DNA of 64,000 nt from Evernia prunastri (Eukaryota > Ascomycota > Lecanoromycetes > Lecanorales > Parmeliaceae): positions 434,001 to 498,000 of the forward strand of contig NKYR01000008.1 in NCBI GenBank assembly GCA_003184365.1. The letters run 5' to 3'. Positions 1-10,477 of this stretch are shown here, one piece after another. The first letter of the stretch is position 1. Each line of letters begins with the position of its first letter. The notes beneath the pieces were generated by a model. It ran no database searches. It was not told the origin of the DNA and worked only from the letters and a program-made list of their open reading frames with translations. The position numbers were made by a program, and so were the translations under genes.

Positions 1-1770
1 TCGCGATGTACGATCTCGACGGTCTCTTTCAGTGATATAGTTCTGTTGTTGTTGCAAAGCAGGTGGATCGACTGTCTAGCTCGGAAAGCCTCTAACAATG
101 TCCATGCTCTTACATTCCAGTCGCATGTCATCGCCGTCACTAGGACTAACTCGCGGAGTTCAACACAAAAATCTCCCGCTACCTCGATCTCCATCAAGTC
201 CCGGTCACAGACAAGTGTCGCTTCACTTTGGGCAAAGATGTGATTGATCTCCCTTATAGCTTCCCGGCAAAGAACATGATCGCTCGGTATGCACGGAGTG
301 TCCATCCAGTACGAGTCACAACCCATAGGCCTGGCGATGCTCCTATACCGCTCGTGCAGACAACGGTTCATCCCAGTCTCAGGCCGGCCGCCCTGGCCGT
401 GACTCCAGACATGCGATACGGCGAGGGTCCTTTCAGAAGCTGCTCGGTATCTTAGCTTAACGTCGTTCTCCAAGGAGACTGCCTTTGCCCCCGAAATTGA
501 TCGAAAGGACGTTTCATCCCAGATGAGTCTGTCACATCCGGTACATTTACGATCATGGGCCGACTGATCCTTGATGGCCATTCCCATGAACCTTTGATAA
601 GAGTGTGGATGGTCACCTTTACATGAGACTTTCCCATTAGGGCTACAGCGAGCCGGGTAATGACCAAAGTGAGTCGAGTAAAGCCGGTGAAATCTCCTAA
701 ATGCACGCTTATGCAGACAGGGTTCTTACGCAAAAGCTCAAATGCCCAAGTACACATGTAATGGGACTTGCCTACAGCTGCGTATCGTTTCGACATTCCC
801 TGTAAGGGTACACCTGAGGTCGGCGAAAAGCTTCGCAAGAAGGCCGCTGAGCCAATAACATCGAGGCAATCCATGTCAGCTCTCGGCTCAGGCCTCTCCC
901 CTGCCCAAAAGAACTTACTGTGACTGCATACCTTGCGGAGGTCGAAGCCAACAAAAGTCCTGCACAAACACGCGCCTTGGACTAATTTTCGGAATATTCA
1001 ACCCCGTTGTTGAGTTGAGTTGAGTTGAGTAATGGAATGGAATGGAATGGAATGGGACTACCCGATGACTGACTGTACTGAGTACAGTACAGTACACGAC
1101 ACTACACTACACTACACTAAGGAGTAGTCGCAGCTACCTCACCTCACCTCACCTCACCTCACCTCACCTCCGATTATACGGCATACCTACCTTAAGTCAC
1201 CTAGTGTAGAAAACGTCGCCCAGCCCAAGCCAAGCCAAGCCCACAGGTCCGGTAGAGTAGCGCTGATCTATCCAACCTACCTTACTTTATGAGCGAAGCG
1301 AAGAGTACGATCGATTAATATCGTACCTAGCCCAACTATTCGCTTCGCTTATACCCTTATTTCCTTCCTAGCAGAGGCATCATTCGATCGATTGAACCGT
1401 ACGGACTGACTGACTTCAGAACGGACTTTTCTATCTATCGGGCGTGAACACGGGCAGTTGGTCCCCCCCCCGCCCCAACAAGAAGTGAAAAAGAATCCTG
1501 GTTAAGGGTGCGTTTCCGGATCGACTTCTAAGCACATTCGTCCAGGCAGCCCCATCAGGTGGGTTTGTTACTCGTGTCCGAGCGGACGTCTTGGCGGGTT
1601 GTAGGGGAATGTTCTATTTTGAGCCTGGCGTGGCTGCCATACCTAGTACCTACCATACTCTCAGAACTTTAAGGTATTTTCACCTCAAGCTAATGGTGGG
1701 CACTGCCTTAAAAGTATTGTAGGTAGAACGCTTAGACTAATTACATGATCTGACGAAAATCATCCCTCCA
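1..1770. other. gene-free left flank with degenerate open frames and repeats
   Basis: I see no gene I can support here. The + strand from about 147 to 455 is open and reads like weak coding sequence, and the - strand is open from 967 to 452, but neither matches a family I recognise and neither continues through a plausible splice site. The region could be a decayed gene end. From 1009 to about 1240 it holds a cluster of 5-bp tandem repeats, listed separately. From 1240 to 1770 it is ordinary AT-balanced intergenic sequence with a C-run near 1465. Confidence 0.6.
1009..1170. repeat. cluster of distinct pentanucleotide microsatellites
   Basis: Five different 5-bp units follow one another in about 160 bp: TTGAG (1009-1030), AATGG (1031-1055), AGTAC (1081-1095), ACACT (1099-1119) and ACCTC (1136-1170, about seven copies). 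A short CAAGC run follows near 1225. The units are unrelated in sequence but share the 5-bp period. All lie outside any supported gene. Confidence 0.95.
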
Positions 1771-3153
1771 CTACGCAAGATCATCACCCCGTAACACATC
1801 GACCCTGGTCGTCTTCTGTATCCCTCGCACCAGACTGGTCTGACTGCCGTATATGCCTTGGTATGGTTTGCCCAGGGGCTCGGCCGACGATTCGTACCGC
1901 ACGGTTGGACGGGCGGGGTCGGTCATTGAGCCGAGGGAGATTGGGATCTCCTTCCGCGGGGGCCGGGCTGTTTCTTCGAGCTGGGTGTGGTGCCGTCTGG
2001 AGTTCAACGTTTTGATCTTGTCGGAGAAGAAGGCGAAGAGTGGTCCTAGGGTCGGGACGCAAGCGACGATGATGGAGACGTTTTCTTCGACGCTGGAGGG
2101 GTTCGTTAGTGAGTGCTGGTAGAAGGATGGGGGAAGGCGGGGACGTACACGGCTAGTAGACTGCTGCTGACGCTGACATCTGATTTGGGATTTCAGCGGT
2201 GATTCTAGGAGGGGGAATTAGAGTCTTGGTGCAGCGAACGTACAGGTGATATCGCTTTGCGCATTCAGGTCGCCGGTGAGGATTGTTCGCGCTATGGCGA
2301 GCGAACCGCAGCTGTCAACGAGACGAGATCAATCAGCAGCTTGTTGAGTGACAGCCTTGGTTCCACTTACACAATTCCACATGACATTAGCAGACCAAGC
2401 ACAAGCTTTTTGTGGAATGGAAGATGGAGATCTTTGACAAAAGTGATGGGAAAGAGGGCGAGCGCAAAGTCGCAAAAGGCGTTGATCGCTGGCCACTGTT
2501 CAGTATGGGGAGAGGGCTGTCGATAAGGGAAGTCTCATACCTCCATTTGCATAACCCAACCTGACGAAGATCTGAGGGTCCTGGCAGCGGCCGGGAGCCT
2601 TAGGATTCCACAGCTTTGATACCGGCTGGCATTGGCCAAGGCTATAGCCTGCCGATGGTACGGAAATGATGGTCAAGATCGCGATGACGGCGTATGGGAA
2701 GTAGCGACTCCAGCGTGCTTGAGTCTGCTTGAGCACTCGAAGCAGCAACAAGCAGATGGAAATCTTGCTGGCTGCTAGGCTGAAGACTAGTAGTGGGGTC
2801 GCAAGATAGTTCCATTTGAGAGCTTCGCTGAGCTGATGATGTGATAGGTGGTGTATATGCTGGCCGTAGCCGGCGATGACTTCGGGTATGTTGAAGGCTG
2901 TTGAGACAATGGCAAGGAGCTAGGATCGGTCAGTCTGTTACCGGATTGCTGTCGCGATCCTTCCCCGATGGCTTACGAGAGAGAAGATGATGAAGGCATC
3001 ATCCCATCCAAATGTGCGCTTGACCCATACTCGAATGTACACGCGCATGGTCACTACAATGGAAGCGATAGTAGTGAAGATTAGCGCGACGACTAGGAAA
3101 GCGATGCCTCTGTTTTGTTTTTCGCCCAGAGGCTCTTGTGACGTTGCGCTCAT
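1771..3153 (-). CDS. fungal rhodopsin-domain (PTH11-type) integral membrane protein
   Basis: This is a plasma-membrane seven-helix protein of the fungal rhodopsin-like family, whose members are thought to sense surface or chemical cues; the ligand is unknown. Six exons can be joined: 3153-2977, 2919-2541, 2488-2371, 2311-2244, a short exon after an AG near 2190, and a last exon from about 2100 to 1771. Family hallmarks appear in order: first helix after residue 15, then FGWDDAFIIFS, a second-helix stretch, ASKISICLLLLRVLK, the C-rich loop CQPVSKLWNPKAPGRC, YANGAINAFCDFALALFP, and EENVSIIVACVPTLGPLF. A hydrophilic tail of about 75 residues follows. The start is the ATG at 3153, because the first helix follows at the usual distance. 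The family and fold are secure; the exact edges of the two 3' exons are less so. Confidence 0.85.
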
Positions 3154-4502
3154 GATGGCTGCTCGGCTGTCGCCAGGGTGCGTCTATGGATTCGGTCGGC
3201 GAGCCAAAGAAAAAGGATTGATGGAAGAAGAGGATTATTGATGAGGAAGGATTCGCAATTCAGAGGGCGCGACTGCTGAGCCGCACGCTGATGATGAGCA
3301 CGACGATGAAATGTTGGAAGGGCAAAGTTGAAGATACAGATATTCCTTCACTCCATCTAGCATACATAAGATCTGATTGCGACGCCCCTTTCACGTGGAA
3401 ATTAGCGGTGGTGGCGGGAAGGGTGGAGTAGACTGTAGAGTAGTAATAAGAAAGGCAGATGAAACACGCAGCACCGTTTTGAAATGCATGCGATGCGGTC
3501 TCCCGATGCAGTCCGACGCATGCCGAGGAGGAAATGCAGCCTATGACGCTGAAGTGCAGCGTGGGTGTGGCATGCTTGGTGCTTGGGGACAGGGTATGAT
3601 TGGGTGATATGGCTTCAGCTGACCCCACAAAGCATGCACCTCCTCGGCGTAAGTACTTTTCTGTGGAGGATGCCGGATACCTAGGTAGTGGATTAATGAT
3701 CCATGAGGCAGAGGGACATAAGCCCTAAGCACCTTCCTTCCGTCCTTTCCTTCCTGCATATGGTGCAGCGCATGGGGATCCCAGATGCTTGGACTGGCTT
3801 ACGAGCAAGATCCCAGCAGTCACGAGTGGGTAATTCTCAACGAAAGTAGCCTCGGTAGACATCAAAAGGAGAGTACATGCGACAGTGACCTGTGAGGAGA
3901 GTTATTTAAGTAGGTGTATTTGAATGGGAGGGATAACTAAAAGGTATGGATGTCTTTACTTTTCTTTTCTTTTTTCTCGCGCGAAAAGAAAGAGGCAAAT
4001 CAAGGTTTAAGGAAATGTGACAGAAGGTCCGATCCATTACCTATCCATAACTATTAATTAATTTAAATTTGGTAGGTAGTATCATACTTTTAGCTTCAGA
4101 CTAAGAATAGCTGACTGCTCGTGCTGCATCATTAGTCATCATCCCACTCATCACCCTCACTACGTGACTGAGGTACCTAAGGTACCTAGAGTAAGGTAAG
4201 CATACAGGCCGAGGTTCGAGCTCTTGTCATGATACTTACTCCTTGGGTATCTTATGATCTCATCGGGCATTTCATGTCATCTCATACCAATTCATTCCAA
4301 TCCATTTTGCATTTTATAGAGTACTTTAAAGACACTCCAAGTTGCTCTATCTAATTATACTCTTTTTTCTAGAGTATCTTCATTTTCAATTACTCTACGC
4401 GAACGCGGCAGTTAATCAGAGAATTCTTAATCTTGGATCCAGCTTTGGCTCTGAGGTCAATCTATCTCACCGGCATTGACATCTCTGTCACTGCCAGCAA
4501 CA
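3154..4502. other. intergenic region between the rhodopsin gene and the methyltransferase gene
   Basis: No gene is supported. It must hold the divergent promoters of the two flanking genes. GGTACCT/TACCTA-type short words recur around 4170-4200, and AT-rich runs lie at 4040-4080. Open frames on either strand (for example 3260-3628 on the - strand) have no family resemblance. Confidence 0.6.
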
Positions 4503-5643
4503 ATGTCCTTCGAGGACAAGAGTCAGCAGTACCTGGAGTCGGGGTACGCCTTAGGTTCGCTCTTCCTTTCCTCACTCATCATAATTCTCCCTACTCATGC
4601 TTCAATTAGGACGCGGATACGCTTCCTCACTGCGGTACCTTGCCCGGAGTCTAGAAGATACAGAAGGCCAAAATACTGATCTTCCCCTCACCCAGCTTGA
4701 ACTTCCAGCATGCCCTGCTTCGAGATCTTTTAGGCTACACGATTCACCCGAACATCCGATCTCACGCTCAATTTCCAAAAGAGGCCAAGGTCGCCGACAT
4801 TGGTACAGGGACTGGGTACATATGCACAACCTCCAATGTATCGCTATCCATCACACTGACATTCGGGTGTAGTCAGTGGCTCATCGACGTAAGCCCCGAG
4901 CTGCCTTTAGCCCAGCTCGATGGATTCGATATCTCTGAAGAGCAATATCCTAGCAAAGCCTGGCTGCCGTCCCATATCACTGTGTCTCAACTCGATATTA
5001 CTAAAGACATACCGCCGAATCTGGTGGGAACGTACGATTTGGTGCACGTGCAGCTTTTCCTATGCGTAGTGCAAAAGGATGGGCCCGCTGCCGTACTCGA
5101 ACAATTATACAAGTTGCTGAGTACGTCCTTTCTCCAGAGCGCCGAGGCGGTTCTGATCTTGTTCGTACAGAACCTGGAGGGTACCTCCAATGGGTTGAAT
5201 ACGACCCAGTCTCCTTCAAAGTTGTGTCGCCTGATCCTTCGCTAAAACAGAGTGCAAACGAGAAGCACGTTCAGATAATACGAGGCCCCGAAGGCAAAGC
5301 TACAGAGTTAGTCTCTCATGCCATCTGCCTAAACTCCGCCGTCTCTGGTCACTGAACAATGTTGTGCAGGTGGCCTTCTAAACTCTCTTCTCATCTTGAG
5401 CATGCTGGATTTCAGCAAGTCGACTCCACATCGTACCCTCTTCCACCTAAAATGTACGCGCCATTCATGCAATGCCACCTCTTCGCAGCAGAAGAGGTCA
5501 GTCTGAAGGCAATGAAGAACGACAGTCCAGAAGCCCAAGGAATTATGTTCAGAAAGCTGCTGGCAGAGGTACATGAGGAATGTCAAAAAGGGGTGACAAT
5601 GGCAGAGAGCCCGGTTGTGGTCATCGGCAGAAAGCCCACTTAA
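4503..5643 (+). CDS. UMTA/LaeA-type SAM-dependent methyltransferase
   Basis: A class I S-adenosylmethionine-dependent methyltransferase of the fungal UMTA type, related in fold to LaeA and common in secondary-metabolite clusters. The substrate is not known. Six exons (4503-4554, 4610-4634, 4696-4815, 4873-5120, 5171-5306, 5370-5643) give 284 residues with no frame conflict. Joined exons show the family signature YALGRGYASSLRLNFQHALL, then the SAM-binding glycine loop ADIGTGTGQWLIDV, GFDIS (the acidic residue that binds the SAM ribose), and PGGYLQWVEYDP near the middle. The start is the ATG at 4503; an upstream TTG in the same frame is unlikely. The stop lies 65 bp from the stop of the convergent UbiA-type gene, so the 3' ends nearly touch. 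Specific product is inference; the fold is firm. Confidence 0.88.
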
Positions 5644-5708
5644 TTGGTGCGAATAAGACATCCCTCAAATTCACGGATTCGGTAGTCCCGCAAAGTTCAA
5701 CCTGGTTA

Positions 5709-6698
5709 CTATGCTATGGCTTTGACAAACGGTAAAAGGTACAAGACTACTACCCATACATTATAAATTTTGAAGGAAGTCTTGTCTGCGGATACGCCTC
5801 TGTAGCTAAATAGTCTGAAGATGACCACAGCCCCCAAAATTACTGGCAAAACAAAGCCTCGAGCATCCAGGCGCCAGAAAGCCGGGCATAGCAACGACCA
5901 TACTGCAATCGGCAACCCGACGGACAGTCTAGCAGCCCCATCACCCAAAACCAGGGGGACTGTTCGTCTTCCGCGTGCGCTGTCGCCTTCCTGATCGTAT
6001 ACATCTTGGAGCTGGATTGTTGTAGCAATGACCAGCGAAAGCAACAGAAACCATGGATAAGCTTCTTTTCTCACGGCTGTGCCGGAATGTATGCATGCCA
6101 CCTTTGCCGCCCCTGCAGCGAAGGTCATGTAACCTGTTGCATTCAAGACATTCCTGGTGAGATAGCTGTCATTGGCCGCTCCTAACTCGTTGTAGATCCA
6201 ACCTTGCACAACGAGTGCAAGACACTCGGGTAGGGCCCCGAAGCAGGCGCTCTCGAGGATGGCCGCAACATAGCTTGCCAGCATGAGATATTTTGTCTCC
6301 TCGATCGACAATCTTCCAGCCGGTATTGGGCGCCAGGGTTTGTTTTTCTTGTCCTCCTCGACATCATCTTGGCGGTGTTCGTTGTTCATGGCGAGAGGCA
6401 GCAGATTGAGCCAGGTCCACATCAAGATCATGGGTAGACAACGGACGACCGTAAGCCATCCTGGTCGCGGGGATGCTGTCAGGATCGGACCGGACAGGAG
6501 TGTAATGACCCCAAAGGCTGTCTTTGGGATGACAATGGTCTTGAGATCGCTGAAGGTAAAGAGCCACAGAGTGTATGCATGATAAAACAGCGTGCGACCA
6601 CGGTTGGTAGCGTGGGTTGGCGATGCTAATGGCTGCAATGTAACCTTGACTCCGGAGAGAAGCCAGGCTAGCGACGCCGTCAACTTTTGGCTTTCCAT
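5709..6698 (-). CDS. UbiA-family membrane prenyltransferase or terpene cyclase
   Basis: A single-exon 329-residue polytopic membrane protein of the UbiA superfamily, which transfers or cyclises prenyl diphosphates in the membrane. The first Asp-rich region is at residues 105-124, ending EEDKKNKPWRPIPAGR. The second is DVYDQEGDSARGRRTVPL at about 232-249, with D232, D235 and D239. Between and after them are seven to nine hydrophobic helices. Fungal relatives of this shape include UbiA-type terpene cyclases such as Fma-TC (fumagillin) and EriG (cyathanes), alongside true aromatic prenyltransferases; sequence reading alone cannot separate the two. Its neighbours, a methyltransferase and a P450, fit a terpenoid or meroterpenoid pathway. 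Start ATG at 6698 gives a hydrophobic stretch soon after the N-terminus. Confidence 0.85.
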   Translation of the reverse strand: MESQKLTASLAWLLSGVKVTLQPLASPTHATNRGRTLFYHAYTLWLFTFSDLKTIVIPKTAFGVITLLSGPILTASPRPGWLTVVRCLPMILMWTWLNLLPLAMNNEHRQDDVEEDKKNKPWRPIPAGRLSIEETKYLMLASYVAAILESACFGALPECLALVVQGWIYNELGAANDSYLTRNVLNATGYMTFAAGAAKVACIHSGTAVRKEAYPWFLLLSLVIATTIQLQDVYDQEGDSARGRRTVPLVLGDGAARLSVGLPIAVWSLLCPAFWRLDARGFVLPVILGAVVIFRLFSYRGVSADKTSFKIYNVWVVVLYLLPFVKAIA

Positions 6699-7919
6699 AA
6701 TCGTTAGAAAGGTATTTATCGAGGTGAAGGGAGTTTTTCGAGTGAAGATATAGGGTAAGAAGCACGCTCTGAGAGATATGAAGCTTGGTTAAGACTCATT
6801 TTATCTGACCAGACTTTGGAATTTTGCTATTGATAGGAGGTAGAAGGCATCCCCATGTCCTAAGCGCCGCATATCAGCACAGCCTGCACGCAGCACAGGC
6901 AACGATGCTTGGTGCCGAGATGCCTAGTGAGATGATGACGTGCATCCCCTAGAACATTCTAGGTAGTATACTAATAGACCTAGAGTGTTCCGCGGATAAC
7001 GAATAATGGGGGCAATCGACCGGAATGTACAGAGTAGGCTAGTAGCCAATATCTTAGCCCAGGGCCCCAGAGACAAATCATGGGGTGCGGACTAAAGTCA
7101 TTGGCTGCAGACCTGGAGTGAGCTAAAGAGCGTGTGGCATGTTTTGAAAGTCAAAACGCTTTTATTATGCGACTAACTTTTTCCAAGGATTACTTCAGAT
7201 GTTCAGATGTTCAGATGGATCAAAGCTGAGATAGCGAATTGCGTCACCGTGCGTCAGGTCCATGACAGCCCCCAAATACACGCCATGCAATCTTTTCCGT
7301 CAGAACTTTCATTTGCAATCATACCAGGTGGGTATTGTTAGTTGAAGAATGACTCGACGGTCAGCTAGAGGGCTGAGGAATACTTCAACGCTATGTGCGC
7401 TATTACCGATGTACTCACACAGCCTTATAGAGGCTGAAGTGGAGAAATAGCAATTATCCGCTGCTTCCTGGGGGCTGAATGCGGACCGTTAAAATCCTAC
7501 AGTACCTGACTATCGGGATCAGGAACCTATCGCATTTGAGACTACGTGGGAATATTCTTCACATCCCCTTTCGGGCAGCAGGGAATCGAAGAAAAAATCT
7601 TACAACCCTAGTCCTGCATCGAGGAGACTATGTCCCACAGTGAGTCATCTAGGATCCCATTCCTGCAGACGTTGAAAAGGCTTATATAAAAATAGACCAC
7701 AATGGTGCGTCGACGATTGGAAGAGAACTTGCTTGTGTCCGGAGACTAAGGGACTCCGTACTGCATATCGGGTCTGAACCTCGGTAATTGGTACAATGCG
7801 ACTAGTCATTGTTCCTGCGGCCCTACCGAGGAATCCTGTGCTTGGTCCCTCCAGCCAGACAAACAGGATCGAAGATTTCTATACAATAACATGCAAAATA
7901 CCCAGCTTCGCTGACTGAA
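6699..7919. promoter_or_regulatory. 1.2-kb divergent promoter region between the UbiA-type gene and the P450 gene
   Basis: No gene is seen. The region must contain the promoters of the two divergent biosynthetic genes. A good TATA element (TATATAAA) lies at 7683-7690, 230 bp upstream of the P450 start codon, and ACTCCGTAC, a word that recurs in this window, is at 7753-7761. The 5' half is AT-rich and unremarkable. Confidence 0.5.
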
Positions 7920-10035
7920 ATGGACTCCCGGGCGGAGCTGCTCCTAGCCGGCGCTGCAGGTGTATTATGCCACAACTTCGTCTTTATTCACGGTGAGTGG
8001 CACATGCACGCCACGAGCCTGCTGAAACTATTCGCAATTTCGTTCGCTACCATCGTTGTCCTCGAGGCTGCATACCGAGGTCTCCCGCCCGCATCTGCCC
8101 TCGTGGCCAGCGGAGCAATATGCAGCGCGTACTTTTCGTGTCTCTTCGCGAGCGTGATCGTCTATCGGACGCTGTTCCATCGACTGCGTCATTTTCCAGG
8201 CCCTGCTCTCGCCAAGGTTTCAAAGCTGTGGCATGTTATGCATTGTCTTGACTCCAAGAACTATCGTCTGTTAGATAGGCTTCATCGAGAATATGGCGAC
8301 TTTGTCCGCACAGGTGCGCCGCTTCCCTGAAATCTTGAGATCGCTTGTAAAAGGAGCATCTTTTTAAGATAGAATGCTCAGGTCCCAATGAGCTCACGAT
8401 CTTTGCACCGGATGTTCTACCCACTATTCTGGAAGGACCGAGCAACCGTTTCAGCAAACCGGCTTGGTACGACACCTTACATCCATATATTGGGTTGACC
8501 AACCATCGAGACCGAAAGGTTCACGAACATCATCGCCGAGTGTGGGATTATGGCTTCACCACCCAAGGTCTGCATCACTATGCTCTTATTCTTCGATCGG
8601 CGCTGACGCTCAAGTCCAGCCCTGCAGTCATACCAGGTTCAGATCAAAGCTTATGCACACCTTCTCGAGAGAGTCATTGCGGAAAACGGACCGAAGCCTG
8701 TTCTTGCCAATGAATACTTTTGCTGGTTCAGTTTCGATGTCATGGGTCAATTTGCCTTCTCCAAGTCTTTCAACAACCTCAGAGACAGGAGATTGCACGA
8801 CGCCATCCGACTGATCCGCTCTGGTATGAGTCTTACGGGGCCTTTCACTCCGGTTCCGTGGCTTATTCGGATTGGGTTCGAGAATCCCATAACCGCCATG
8901 GCGCGAGACCTTCATAGGTTGTTGAAGTGGTGCTCTGAGCAGATGGACGAGAGGATCGAAGTATAGGAATCCCCAAAAGAAACCCCTTTGTTGCAAAATT
9001 CTGACAGTATTGCGTCAGCGCGATGAAGATAACCTGGATGTATGCTGCGCCAAAGCTCCGCGGGTCCAACGCGTAAACTGACAGAATGCAGATCTCGCAC
9101 TATCTCATCCAGGGCTCGGCCAAAGCGGGAACATTGCATCAGGACCGAACCGTTCTCTACGGGGACGCGATCGGCATGATAGTCGCCGGCAGGTACACAT
9201 TCCTCCCAACCCCTCGCTCGTCAGGACCTCGAGGCTCATCTCGCTACGACACAGTGACACCACGGCTTCGACCTTGGTCTCCTTGTTCTACCGCCTCGTC
9301 CGGTATCCGGAGCACATGGAGAAACTCCAGAATGAGCTAGACGGCGCCGGTGACGCGGAGGACTTTGCGGTTCTGCAGAGGCTGCCCCATCTCAACGGCG
9401 TCGTCAACGAAATCCTCCGCTTGCACCCTGCGGTGCCGACGGGCGGTCTGAGGGAAACACCGCCCGGAGGGGCCGTTGTCTGCGGTCGTTACGTCCCCGG
9501 CAATACTGTCATTTGCGCTCCCAGATACACACTCGGTCGACGCAAGTGCTTCCACGACTATGAGTTGTTATCGGTCAAGTGCGGCAATTCGCTGATACGT
9601 AGTATAGTGGAATCGTGCTTCGAGCGCCCTGCGGACTTCGTCCCCGAACGCTGGTACAGCGCACCGGATATGGTGAAGAACAAGAACGCCTTCGCCCCTT
9701 TCTCGCTCGGTACGCCGCTCCAAACGCCCCCCCCTGGCCCTGGCCGTCACCGTCCCCCCGCCCCTTCCCCAATTTTTCCCGCCCTCGCGTTGACGTAAAA
9801 AATCACAGGCCGCTACAACTGCATCGGCAGGAACCTGGCGCTCGCGGAGCTGAGGTTCGTCACCGCTTTGCTGGCGAAGAAGTATGACGTCCGCTTCGCG
9901 GTGGGGGAGGACGGCGGGCGCGTCGAGGGGGATTTGATCGATCGGTTCACGGCGGCTCCGGGGGGGCTGAGGCTGGTTTTCACGGAGAGGGGAAGTGGGG
10001 GGTTGTCTGGAGGGCGGGGGGTAGGGGAGGGGTGA
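7920..10035 (+). CDS. cytochrome P450 monooxygenase
   Basis: A membrane-anchored class II P450, expected to oxidise a small lipophilic product using NADPH-P450 reductase. Seven exons (7920-8314, 8383-8567, 8620-8960, 9092-9192, 9255-9541, 9608-9709, 9809-10035) total 545 residues and stay in frame. The N-terminus carries several hydrophobic stretches, then the proline hinge FPGPALAKVSKLWHV. The I-helix AGSDTTAST, the K-helix EILRLHP (ExxR), PERW, and the heme loop FSLGRYNCIGR with its cysteine ligand are all present. The intron at 9542-9607 uses a GC donor (GCAAGT); splicing it restores YTLGRLESCFERP. The intron at 8961-9091 is the least certain. The position next to the UbiA-type enzyme and methyltransferase suggests it decorates their product. 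The last 20 residues are glycine-rich and probably disordered. Confidence 0.88.
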
Positions 10036-10477
10036 GTGAGTGAGTGTTTGTGAAAGGGTTTGGTGGGTGAATGGGATGGGTGGAAGAAGGGGGGAGGACG
10101 TGGTGTGTCAAGCGGTTTCTTCGCTTCAGAGGACTGGGTGGTCTTGACCGCTGAGTGAATGTTGTTCGATTTCAAATACGGCTTTGGAGCTGTCTATTAG
10201 GCGTTGTTCATCCCTGGTGGCAGCAGAGTAGTATTCGCTCAGCTGTCACACGTACTGTTTTCGAGCGATTGCCGCTCTACATTGCGATGATTAAGGGCGC
10301 GGAGAGTGTCAATAGTCATCAGCAACCGCACCGATAGCAAACAGCGATCTTACGCATCTTCAAGAGGAAAACCCAAAAAAAGAGCAGGTGTAGAATTGGA
10401 TGCTTGAAGACCTTTCGGAGACCGGGTCGTATGACGTTGAGATTTCGATCGCGGCCCATACATAACTAGCAACACAT
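10036..10477. other. convergent intergenic spacer
   Basis: This spacer lies between the stop codons of the P450 and the secreted-protein gene. The first 100 bp are G-rich. I see no gene. Confidence 0.6.

Noticed and set aside
452..967. 171-codon - strand open frame near the left edge
   Set aside because: No family resemblance, and no splice-site continuation on either side.
8961..9091. Two separate introns in this part of the P450
   Set aside because: The second would be only 19 nt. A single 131-nt intron keeps the phase and has a CTGAC branch site 15 nt before its acceptor.
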